Shown here piece after piece: positions 54,536 through 62,056 of a DNA stretch of 64,000 nucleotides; position 1 is the first letter of the stretch; every line of letters begins with the position of its first letter. Source of the DNA: UBA6170 sp942491385 (GTDB taxonomy: Bacteria > Chloroflexota > Anaerolineae > Anaerolineales > Anaerolineaceae); assembly GCA_942491385.1 (NCBI GenBank), contig CALOAF010000005.1:372001-436000 (forward strand), written 5' to 3'. Made by a program: the position numbers and the translations under genes. The notes beneath the pieces were generated by a model that was not told where the DNA came from, ran no database searches, and saw only the letters and a list, made by a program, of their open reading frames with translations.

Positions 54536-55375
54536 ATGCGCATCAAGGTAATAACCGATAGTGTCTGTGATGTTCCGGATGAATTTATTCATCAATATGA
54601 CATCAGCGTAGTTCCATCTTTTATTAACATTGGCAATCAGAGCTATCTTGATGGGATTGAAATGACCCGCAAACAATTTTATGAAGGGTTGGATGGCTTC
54701 CCAGAACATCCAAAAACTGCTGCCCCAGGGCAAGGCGCTTATGCACAGTTCTATCATGAAGCTGCCGACCAGGGTTATGATCACATTCTATCTATCCATG
54801 TCGCAGCAAACCTCAGCAGCATTTATAACACTGTACTTAATGCAGCCAGTCAATCAAAAATTCCCGTTACTGTCCATGACACACAACAATTGTCACTTGG
54901 GGCGGGATTACAGGTGATATCTGCCTGCAAATTAGCAGCAGCGGGTGCAACCGTGAAGGATATCAAAGCAGCCATTACCGATTTAGGCAATCGCACCTAT
55001 ATTTATGCATTATTAGATACGTTGAAATTCTTACATTTGAGTGGGCGGATCAACCTGGCCATGCGCGGTATCGGGTCATTGCTGCGTATCAAACCTTTAA
55101 TGACCTTCCATGGCGGGATTCCCATCTTCGATAAAATCAGAACTCGCGGCAAAGCCATCGAGCGCATGTTCAATTACGTACGGAAATTAGGCCCATTGGA
55201 ACATGTTTCCGTGGTACACACCCAGGCATTGGATGCAGCCAATTGGTTGTACCAAAAAGCAAATGCACTGATCCCCGAAAATAACCAGCCCATCTACCAG
55301 GTAGTTACACCTGCTGTTGGGGCACATGTTGGCCCGCGTGGGATTGGGTTGGTGTGCGTAACCAACGGAAGCTGA
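54536..55375 (+). CDS. DegV family fatty-acid-binding protein
   Basis: A 279-aa protein with the DegV pattern: IKVITDSVCDVPDEF at the start, TAAPGQGAYAQFY, ILSIHVAANLSSIYNT, and a C-terminal VGAHVGPRGIGLVCV. DegV/FakB proteins bind fatty acids and present them to a kinase (FakA) for acyl-phosphate formation. No fakA gene is adjacent. The last 71 bp overlap the convergent MFS gene in antisense. Confidence 0.93.
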   Translation: MRIKVITDSVCDVPDEFIHQYDISVVPSFINIGNQSYLDGIEMTRKQFYEGLDGFPEHPKTAAPGQGAYAQFYHEAADQGYDHILSIHVAANLSSIYNTVLNAASQSKIPVTVHDTQQLSLGAGLQVISACKLAAAGATVKDIKAAITDLGNRTYIYALLDTLKFLHLSGRINLAMRGIGSLLRIKPLMTFHGGIPIFDKIRTRGKAIERMFNYVRKLGPLEHVSVVHTQALDAANWLYQKANALIPENNQPIYQVVTPAVGAHVGPRGIGLVCVTNGS

Positions 55376-56507
55376 TTAAAAATAAAAACAGGAAGATCAC
55401 CGCGCCACTCATATATGGCAAGGAGATTTGGATATCAAACATGATACCTGCCCATAATGGACCGACAATTCGCCCCAAGCTCATAAATGAATTGGCAAGT
55501 CCCAACGCTGTTCCCTGACCACCTTTTGCTTCCATGGAGACCAACGCAGCGATTCCTGGCCGTAACATGGCATTCGCCAGTACAAATAAGCCCACGGTCA
55601 GATACAAAGTCAGGTCTGAGTACGCCCAGAGCATGATCAAAAAGCCAACCGAACTGCCAATTAAGGAGGCCTTAATCACAGCCCGTTCACCAAATCTGCG
55701 CGTTAATGGACCCGTTAATCCACCCTGAACAACTGCAGTCACCACGCCAATTACCATCATCACCGTTCCAACCTGGGCAGGATTGTAATTAAAGCGATAC
55801 TGCGCGTATAGCCCAAAAATTCCTTCAAAATTGGTTAGACCAAAGAAAACAATAAATGATAGAACCATCAAATAACCCATGGGGCCAAACAAAGCCTGCC
55901 AGATCTGTTTCATATCAAATCCCTTAATTTTCACCCCATCTACGCGTTGGGATTTTGCTAAAGACTCAGGCAAGAAAATCAGAATCAATAATAACGCTAA
56001 CATGGAAAGCCCGGAACCTACAAAAAAAGGTGTGGAAAGAGAATCTCCCGCCAACAGACCGCCCAAACCCGGACCAAGCACCATTCCCACTCCCATAGCA
56101 GCCCCAATCACACCCATACCACCACCCCGATTTTTCGATTCAGTTGTGTCACTGATATATGCCATAGCAGTTGGTAATATCGCAGCCGATAGCATACCTC
56201 CCAATGCACGGGCAGCGTAAACCATCCATAATTCTGTTGCCAATCCAAACAGAACCAGCGAAAGCGCATTTCCAAACGCTCCAATAATTAACATAGGTTT
56301 ACGGCCGAAGCGATCAGAATAACCGCCCCAAATCGGCGCAAAGATAAACTGCATGATACTGTAAATAGCCATCAGCAATCCCAAACCTTTTCCACTGGCA
56401 CCAAAACTTTCGATATAAAAAGGCAGGATGGGGATGATCATGCCAAACCCCATCATGACCACGACCATGGTAAAAAATAAAATTACCAGGTTGCGACGAT
56501 TATTCAA
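55305..56507 (-). CDS. Major facilitator superfamily drug:H+ antiporter-like transporter
   Basis: A 400-aa protein with twelve predicted helices. The loop 2-3 motif GGYSDRFGRKPMLIIG is the MFS motif A, and GPGLGGLLAG is motif C of 12-helix drug antiporters. It is co-transcribed with an upstream marR gene (8-bp overlap), which implies induction by toxic compounds. The final helix ends about at the DegV stop; the C-terminal tail of 17 residues is encoded opposite the degV 3' end. Confidence 0.9.
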   Translation of the reverse strand: MNNRRNLVILFFTMVVVMMGFGMIIPILPFYIESFGASGKGLGLLMAIYSIMQFIFAPIWGGYSDRFGRKPMLIIGAFGNALSLVLFGLATELWMVYAARALGGMLSAAILPTAMAYISDTTESKNRGGGMGVIGAAMGVGMVLGPGLGGLLAGDSLSTPFFVGSGLSMLALLLILIFLPESLAKSQRVDGVKIKGFDMKQIWQALFGPMGYLMVLSFIVFFGLTNFEGIFGLYAQYRFNYNPAQVGTVMMVIGVVTAVVQGGLTGPLTRRFGERAVIKASLIGSSVGFLIMLWAYSDLTLYLTVGLFVLANAMLRPGIAALVSMEAKGGQGTALGLANSFMSLGRIVGPLWAGIMFDIQISLPYMSGAVIFLFLFLISFRWLRTPTQSHAGQHVPQQQV

Positions 56508-56997
56508 TGTTACCCTCCAATTGTTGCTTGGCTCTGGTTTTCATGTTATTCAAATATTGTTCCAATAATCGAATGAAGATTTTTCTCTCGGGTTCGCTCA
56601 CACCAATCATGAATGCTTCAATGTGTTTCGTATGAGTTCGCTTAATCTTATCCAAGAGAGACTCGCCTTCAGGTGTGATGGACACCAAAAACGAACGTCG
56701 ATCATTTAGATCCCTTGATTTGCATACCAATCCACGCGCTTCCAATCGATCAATTATCCCCGACATGGTGGGAAGCACAGCCTGACATTCGTGAGAAATT
56801 TTTGAAATGGAGATCTCACCATGATGGTGCGCCAGGCAACGCAAAGCATTGAATTGTGCTAAGGTGATCTGAAATTCAGCCATTCCGCGCATCATTTCGA
56901 CTTTAGAAATATGCGAGATTTCATGGAGTAAATCCCTTAGTTTCAATATATCGGGCAATTCAGGGGTAGTTGTTTTTTGTGTGCTCACAATCCTCAT
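56500..56997 (-). CDS. MarR-family transcriptional regulator
   Basis: A 165-aa winged-helix protein. ITLAQFNALRCLAHH is helix 2, VLPTMSGIIDRLEARGLV the recognition helix and LNDRRSFLVSITPEG the wing with the conserved DxR. It should repress the operon it shares with the MFS pump. The ATG at 56997 directly abuts a 33-bp perfect operator and has no Shine-Dalgarno, so a downstream start or leaderless translation must be considered. Confidence 0.9.
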   Translation of the reverse strand: MRIVSTQKTTTPELPDILKLRDLLHEISHISKVEMMRGMAEFQITLAQFNALRCLAHHHGEISISKISHECQAVLPTMSGIIDRLEARGLVCKSRDLNDRRSFLVSITPEGESLLDKIKRTHTKHIEAFMIGVSEPERKIFIRLLEQYLNNMKTRAKQQLEGNIE

Positions 56998-57030
56998 TCA
57001 AAAATAGTTAGCATTGCTAACTATTTTTGA
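56998..57030 (-). promoter_or_regulatory. Perfect 33-bp operator palindrome for the MarR regulator
   Basis: TCAAAAATAGTTAGCA and TGCTAACTATTTTTGA are perfect 16-bp arms around one central T, ending next to the marR start codon. This resembles MarR-type operators (TAGTTAGC/GCTAACTA) but is longer than usual. Binding there would block both transcription and translation initiation. Confidence 0.88.
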
Positions 57031-57113
57031 TATTGTAAAACCAGTTGTGGAAATCGTCAATAAATTGCTACCAGCGGATTTCTATGAAGAAGTTTGGAAA
57101 GGATAGCTTAGAT

Positions 57114-59339
57114 CTACACCTGATATAACGGATTGGTTTTTTCTGGTTCAGGTGCTACTTGTAAACGTTCTTTCAACAAGGTATTTCTAAGAGCAATTTT
57201 ATTATTGCGCACTGCCATTCCAATCGCTTTCTTATCCCCGACCATTACAACTAATTTCCTGGCGCGCGTTACAGCTGTATAGAGAAGATTGCGTTGTAAC
57301 ATCATATAATGCTGCATTAATAAGGGAATAATCACCACCGGGAACTCAGAACCCTGAGATTTGTGAATGCTGATCGCATACGCATGCACCAACTCCTCTA
57401 ACTGGGCTGTCTCACACGGAACCAGTCGTTCATCAAAGTTGATCATTACAATATGGTTTTCTGCATCAATACTCGCGATCATGCCCTGATCGCCATTAAA
57501 TATCTGGCGATCATAGTCATTGCGAATTTGCATAACCCGATCACCCTCTCGAAAAATTCTTGATCCATGTCGGACTTCGGCTTTGCGCGGATCTTCTGGG
57601 TTTAGAGTATTTTGTAGTCTCTCATTCAATTCGGTCACCCCGCTGGCACCCCGATGCATGGGCGTCAGCACCTGGATATCCCTGACGGGATCAAAACCGA
57701 ACTTATTCTGCACCCTTTGGCTGGCCAGATCTACAACCCAATCAGCCGCTTTGATCGCATCCTTTTCTGGAAACAGAAAGAAATCGGCTGCCTCCTGAGA
57801 AAACACTGGCATTTCACCACTATTGATCCGGTGCGCATTGACAATAATATAACTGTCCTCAGCCTGACGAAAAATCGTATCCAACCGGATAACCGGAATC
57901 ACATGGCTTTCAATTAAATCCCGCAACACATTGCCTGCCCCCACCGATGGTAATTGGTCCATATCCCCCACGAACAGGATGTGAGAACCCACTTCGATTG
58001 CATTCAGCAAGTGATTCATCAGTAAAATATCCACCATGGAAGTCTCATCGATGATGATTAGATCAGCATCCAGTGGATTCTCACGATCACGGGCAAAATT
58101 TACCCCTTCCGTGGGTTTGAACTCCAGCAAACGGTGAATTGTTTTTGCCTGTAATCCTGTGGTTTCACTCAACCTTTTTGCTGCCCGGCCAGTAGGAGCC
58201 GCCAACAAAACCGAGGCATGCCGTTCTTGCAGCAATTGAATGATTGAGCCTGTGATGGTACTTTTTCCGGTACCTGGGCCTCCCGTCAGAACGCTGACTT
58301 TCTCTGTTAGTGCAGTCTGGATGGCCAGTTTCTGTTGGGTTGTCAATTGTATTTGACCAGCGCGATCCAAAACTGAAAAAGCCAATTGCCAGTTCACTTT
58401 TTTAAATGTTCCTAAGCGATCGAGACTGCTGTGCATGATACGTAGGAGTTTATTAGCTACCCCTTTCTCAGCATGAAAAAAAGATGGCAAATAGAGAACT
58501 TCTTGATCAGCAATAATCGCTTCCTGTCGAATCAGATTATCAATCTGGGCAAAACACAATTCCTTTGACAGATCCAATAAGGGAACCGCCTCAGCCATTA
58601 GTTGATCCGGGGTAGCAAAGCAATGACCATCATTACTTAGATTTCCAAGGGCATATAACAACCCGGTCTGGATTCGCTCCGGAGAGTCCATTGCAAGACC
58701 TAATTTTTGTGCAATCTGGTCAGCGGTTTTAAATCCTACACCAAAAATGTCGCGTGCCAATTGATATGGCGTTTCCCGCACCACCCGGATCGATTTCTCG
58801 CCATATTGCTTATAGATTTTAATCGCCAGGCTGGCACTCACGCCATGCCCCTGAAGAAATAGCATCACTTCCTTGATTTGTTGTTGTTCAATCCAGGCTG
58901 TGCCAATCAGATCCGCTTTAGAAGGGCCAATGCCAGGCACCTCCAGAATTTTCTCCGGATGTTTATCCAGTACATCCAGTGTTTTGAGCCCAAAAAAATC
59001 CACAATTTTTCTGGCCGTCACTGGGCCGACCCCTTTGATCAATCCACTCCCCAGATACTTACGTAAGCCCTCCAGCGTAGCTGGATAGCGTACCTGGTAT
59101 GATTTGACCTCAAATTGGCGTCCATATTGGTGATGGTTGATCCAGGTTCCAGATAATACCAAGGATTCCCCCACCTGCACCCCCGCCAGCGCACCCACCA
59201 CCGTCACCGGCTGAATCTTCCCTTTGGGCAAAATTTTGGCAATGGTGTACCCATTCTCATCATTTTGAAAGGTAATTCTTTCCAGAACACCTTCCAGGGT
59301 TTGCATTAATAGGGAGTTTGGGTTACTTTCATCAATCAT
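57114..59339 (-). CDS. recD2: RecD2-type ATP-dependent DNA helicase
   Basis: A 741-aa 5'-3' helicase of the RecD2/YrrC family. An N-terminal OB-like domain (about 10-75) and helix-hairpin-helix motifs (VPGIGPSKADLIG near 128-141) precede the motor domain with Walker A GGPGTGKST near residue 355, DETSMVD as motif II and a C-terminal SIHKSQGSEFPVVI motif. This form acts without RecBC in mismatch or recombination repair. It follows a tiny gene whose end overlaps its start by 8 bp, which suggests translational coupling. Confidence 0.93.
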   Translation of the reverse strand: MIDESNPNSLLMQTLEGVLERITFQNDENGYTIAKILPKGKIQPVTVVGALAGVQVGESLVLSGTWINHHQYGRQFEVKSYQVRYPATLEGLRKYLGSGLIKGVGPVTARKIVDFFGLKTLDVLDKHPEKILEVPGIGPSKADLIGTAWIEQQQIKEVMLFLQGHGVSASLAIKIYKQYGEKSIRVVRETPYQLARDIFGVGFKTADQIAQKLGLAMDSPERIQTGLLYALGNLSNDGHCFATPDQLMAEAVPLLDLSKELCFAQIDNLIRQEAIIADQEVLYLPSFFHAEKGVANKLLRIMHSSLDRLGTFKKVNWQLAFSVLDRAGQIQLTTQQKLAIQTALTEKVSVLTGGPGTGKSTITGSIIQLLQERHASVLLAAPTGRAAKRLSETTGLQAKTIHRLLEFKPTEGVNFARDRENPLDADLIIIDETSMVDILLMNHLLNAIEVGSHILFVGDMDQLPSVGAGNVLRDLIESHVIPVIRLDTIFRQAEDSYIIVNAHRINSGEMPVFSQEAADFFLFPEKDAIKAADWVVDLASQRVQNKFGFDPVRDIQVLTPMHRGASGVTELNERLQNTLNPEDPRKAEVRHGSRIFREGDRVMQIRNDYDRQIFNGDQGMIASIDAENHIVMINFDERLVPCETAQLEELVHAYAISIHKSQGSEFPVVIIPLLMQHYMMLQRNLLYTAVTRARKLVVMVGDKKAIGMAVRNNKIALRNTLLKERLQVAPEPEKTNPLYQV

Positions 59340-59511
59340 GATTTGATCTTACCAAAGAAATGCATTCCAGGTAACCTAACATGGCAGTACAAGTTCCACC
59401 TTTGCAGGCCAATGATTTTGACAGCACAGGATTATCCACAATTTCAATCAATATGCGATGCAATTGTGACTTAAGGATCACATCTTCTGACCTAAGTTCG
59501 TACCCTGGCAT
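59332..59511 (-). CDS. Small hypothetical protein upstream of recD2
   Basis: A 59-aa product with the Cys-containing ACKGGTCTAMLGYLECI segment. ATG 59511 has AAGGGG six bases upstream, and the stop overlaps the recD2 start by 8 bp, which supports a real coupled gene. No family is recognised. The two Cys near residues 36-41 could bind metal or form a disulfide, but this is a guess. Confidence 0.45.
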   Translation of the reverse strand: MPGYELRSEDVILKSQLHRILIEIVDNPVLSKSLACKGGTCTAMLGYLECISLVRSNHD

Positions 59512-59535
59512 AACCAACCCCTTACTGAATTGATT

Positions 59536-59754
59536 TTACTTTTTCGAAATCGTCAAACCAGCCACATCAAATTGGTAACGGGGATTGTAATAACGCAAAT
59601 CTGCCACGACTTTTTCAATTGTTTCAATATAAATCCCCACTTGATCCATTATTCCTGCCGGATGATGGAGAAATTCAGCTTGCATTTGCCTGTAACGAAA
59701 TACCCAATTACCAATTATTAACTTTTTCGACTTTTCAGCAACATCAATATTCAT
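59536..59754 (-). CDS. Small hypothetical protein, first in the recD2 run
   Basis: A 72-aa mixed-charge protein beginning MNIDVAEKSKKLIIGNW with a compact, globular composition. AGGTAGAGT lies just before the ATG. It is co-directional with the next small gene and recD2. No known family is recognised. Confidence 0.45.
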   Translation of the reverse strand: MNIDVAEKSKKLIIGNWVFRYRQMQAEFLHHPAGIMDQVGIYIETIEKVVADLRYYNPRYQFDVAGLTISKK

Positions 59755-59886
59755 ACTCTACCTGGGAGATAATCCGTTTTGAAAAAGGACTATTTCAATT
59801 TAAATATAGGTGTAGGAATGAAAAAGTTTTCGATCTATTTCGAGTAGTTTATTTATTCTGTACATTTTTGTAGAGGATAACACAAC

Positions 59887-60474
59887 TCATTCTCCTCCTT
59901 GTGTCAACATTTCCCGAATCCCTGGTCGAATCAGTCGCATGATCAGTTCACCCATTTCTTTAGGAGTTTGCGGCATATCCATTTGCAACCAGTGGATGCT
60001 GATGGCATATACGCTTCCAGCAATGCTTGCAATCATATAATCCCAGGTCTTATCTTCAATAGAGGGAAATGGTGGCTGATCCAAAGATTGTTTAATGACG
60101 TCATAACAATACCGATGTAATTTCTGCATCACAAGATAGGAAACTTCTGAATCGATCAAAGAGTGCAGGAAAACAGCTTGATCCGCAATCTGTTCAAAAA
60201 ATTTTACTGCCATTTTGCCTTGAATAATCGAATCCAGATATGGCTGCATGTCAATCATAAAGTCCTCATACATTGAGTCAAGATAATCTTCCAATACTTC
60301 TTCCTTATTCCGGTAATGGAGATAAAATGTGGGGCGTGATACCTGAGCTTGATTGGCAATCTCAGCAATCGATATCCTGGTGAATGGTTTTTCCAACATC
60401 AGAGATAACAAGGCTTCCTGCAGCCATTTACGGGTACGTAGTACCCTTAAATCCTGAGAGTCTTTTTTTGACAT
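59887..60474 (-). CDS. TetR/AcrR-family transcriptional regulator
   Basis: A 195-aa regulator. The N-terminal HTH (about 15-62) reads FTRISIAEIANQAQVSRPTFYLHYRNKEEVL, the TetR consensus. The C-terminal part is an all-helical ligand domain of the TetR_C_7-like type. It is divergent from the ABC transporter operon at 60616 and probably controls it from the 141-bp spacer. RBS AGAAAGGATCG precedes ATG 60474. Confidence 0.92.
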   Translation of the reverse strand: MSKKDSQDLRVLRTRKWLQEALLSLMLEKPFTRISIAEIANQAQVSRPTFYLHYRNKEEVLEDYLDSMYEDFMIDMQPYLDSIIQGKMAVKFFEQIADQAVFLHSLIDSEVSYLVMQKLHRYCYDVIKQSLDQPPFPSIEDKTWDYMIASIAGSVYAISIHWLQMDMPQTPKEMGELIMRLIRPGIREMLTQGGE

Positions 60475-60531
60475 ATCGATCCTTTCTGTAAATTTATTAA
60501 CAGATCACAAAAACTCAATTTCAGTCGATGA

Positions 60532-60560
60532 TTGACAAGTCCACGAGAAGCATTTAGGAT
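60532..60560 (+). promoter_or_regulatory. Promoter of the ABC transporter operon
   Basis: TTGACA (60532-60537), 17 nt, TAGGAT (60555-60560) form a good sigma-70 promoter 55 bp before ATG 60616. A small CATAATTATG dyad follows and may be part of the TetR operator. Confidence 0.7.
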
Positions 60561-60615
60561 ATTTATACATAATTATGCTTCATTTGTAAAATAATAGACA
60601 CTAGTAAAATTCGTC

Positions 60616-61323
60616 ATGTCAGCCATTAAACCAAATTACATTGATCTGAATAATGCTACCAAGACTTACGTTTCCCCAGCTGGAAATGTCAATGCCTTAG
60701 ATCAGGTTAATATGAGCATTGCACAAGGCACATTTGTGGGGGTCATTGGCAAATCCGGAGCTGGAAAATCAACCCTGGTGAATATCCTTACAGGCGTGGA
60801 TAGCCTTACCGAAGGAGAGCTAAGGATTGATGGTTTTCCACTGCATTGTACCAGCCAGGAAAAAATCACCCGTTGGCGTGGAAAGAATATGGGGGTTGTC
60901 TATCAATCATTTGAATTATTAAATCAAATTAGCATACTGGATAATGTTTTACTTCCGATGGATTTATGTGGTGAATATTCCCGTCTGAGTAGCCCAAAAC
61001 GGGCTTTACAACTTCTAAATCAACTCGAAATCGGAGACCATGCCCAAAAATCTCCTGCATCCATCTCCGGAGGGCAACGCCAACGGGTAGCCATCGCGCG
61101 GGCGTTGATCAACAATCCCCAAATTATCGTAGCAGATGAACCAACAGGGTCATTAGATTCCCAGACAAGTATGGTGATATTTAAAATATTCAGGCAAATT
61201 GTCAATTCTGGCAAAACAGTTGTGATGGTTACCCATGATAGGCAACTGCTTCCTTTTTTTGATCATATCTTTTTATTGGTAGATGGTGTGATCAGGAAAG
61301 AAGCAAAAAGAGGGAGAGCTTGA
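60616..61323 (+). CDS. ABC transporter ATP-binding protein (MacB/LolD type)
   Basis: A 235-aa ATPase with Walker A GKSGAGKST at 45-53, Q-loop VYQSFELLNQ, signature ISGGQRQRVAIARAL, Walker B IIVADEPTGSLD and H-loop VTHDRQ. The VYQSFELLN and ADEPTGSLD forms are typical of the MacB/LolD/FtsE group, which power lipoprotein or peptide/antibiotic export. It sits one base before a second ATPase gene and shares the operon with a FtsX-type permease. Confidence 0.92.
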   Translation: MSAIKPNYIDLNNATKTYVSPAGNVNALDQVNMSIAQGTFVGVIGKSGAGKSTLVNILTGVDSLTEGELRIDGFPLHCTSQEKITRWRGKNMGVVYQSFELLNQISILDNVLLPMDLCGEYSRLSSPKRALQLLNQLEIGDHAQKSPASISGGQRQRVAIARALINNPQIIVADEPTGSLDSQTSMVIFKIFRQIVNSGKTVVMVTHDRQLLPFFDHIFLLVDGVIRKEAKRGRA

Positions 61324-61324
61324 T

Positions 61325-62056
61325 ATGAATCAACTCCTTGCCCTCATTAAATTGCAGAACCTAAGTAAGGTCTATCAAGCAGCTTCTATGCAATTTATCG
61401 CTTTAAAAGATATCAGCATCGCTTTTCATCAGCATGAATTTACCGCAGTGGTCGGCAGATCCGGTAGTGGAAAATCAACTTTAATGAACATGATCACTGG
61501 CATCGACAAACCAACCACAGGCAAAGTCATCGTTGATGGAATGGAGATTCATAATCTTTCTGAAACTGAAATGGCAAAATGGCGCGGAAAAAACCTGGGC
61601 ATCGTATTCCAGTTTTACCAGTTAATTCCGGTTTTATCCCTCGTGGAGAATGTCATGCTACCCATGCAGATTGCCGGAATATTCTCTCACCATGAACGCC
61701 TTGAACGGGCTCATGATCTCCTGAGCCAGGTTGGATTGCAAAAATATGCGGACCAAAGACCCTACATGGTATCCGGTGGTCAACAGCAAAGTACTGCCAT
61801 TGCCAGAGCATTGGCGAATGACCCACCCATCCTCATTGCCGATGAACCCACCGGTAACCTGAGTTCCAGTGAAGCAGAAAAAATCTTCAGTATATTTCAG
61901 ACACTATCAGCATCCGGGAAAACAATTATCATGGTCACCCATGATGAAGACCTGGCAAAAAGGGCAAAACGAGTTCTAAAACTTGTCGATGGCCGATTGG
62001 TGATGGAAAATGGCACTCCTTACATAACCTCCGCAAATCTGGAGCAACCACAATGA
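61325..62056 (+). CDS. ABC transporter ATP-binding protein with altered signature motif
   Basis: A 243-aa ATPase. Walker A GRSGSGKST (44-52) and Walker B ILIADEPTG (169-177, Glu174) are intact, but the signature reads VSGGQQQS with Ser156 where the family has Arg, and the D-loop is LS (Ser180) instead of LD. It may form an asymmetric pair with the preceding, fully consensus ATPase. It ends CAATGA, overlapping the permease start by 4 bp. Confidence 0.9.
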   Translation: MNQLLALIKLQNLSKVYQAASMQFIALKDISIAFHQHEFTAVVGRSGSGKSTLMNMITGIDKPTTGKVIVDGMEIHNLSETEMAKWRGKNLGIVFQFYQLIPVLSLVENVMLPMQIAGIFSHHERLERAHDLLSQVGLQKYADQRPYMVSGGQQQSTAIARALANDPPILIADEPTGNLSSSEAEKIFSIFQTLSASGKTIIMVTHDEDLAKRAKRVLKLVDGRLVMENGTPYITSANLEQPQ

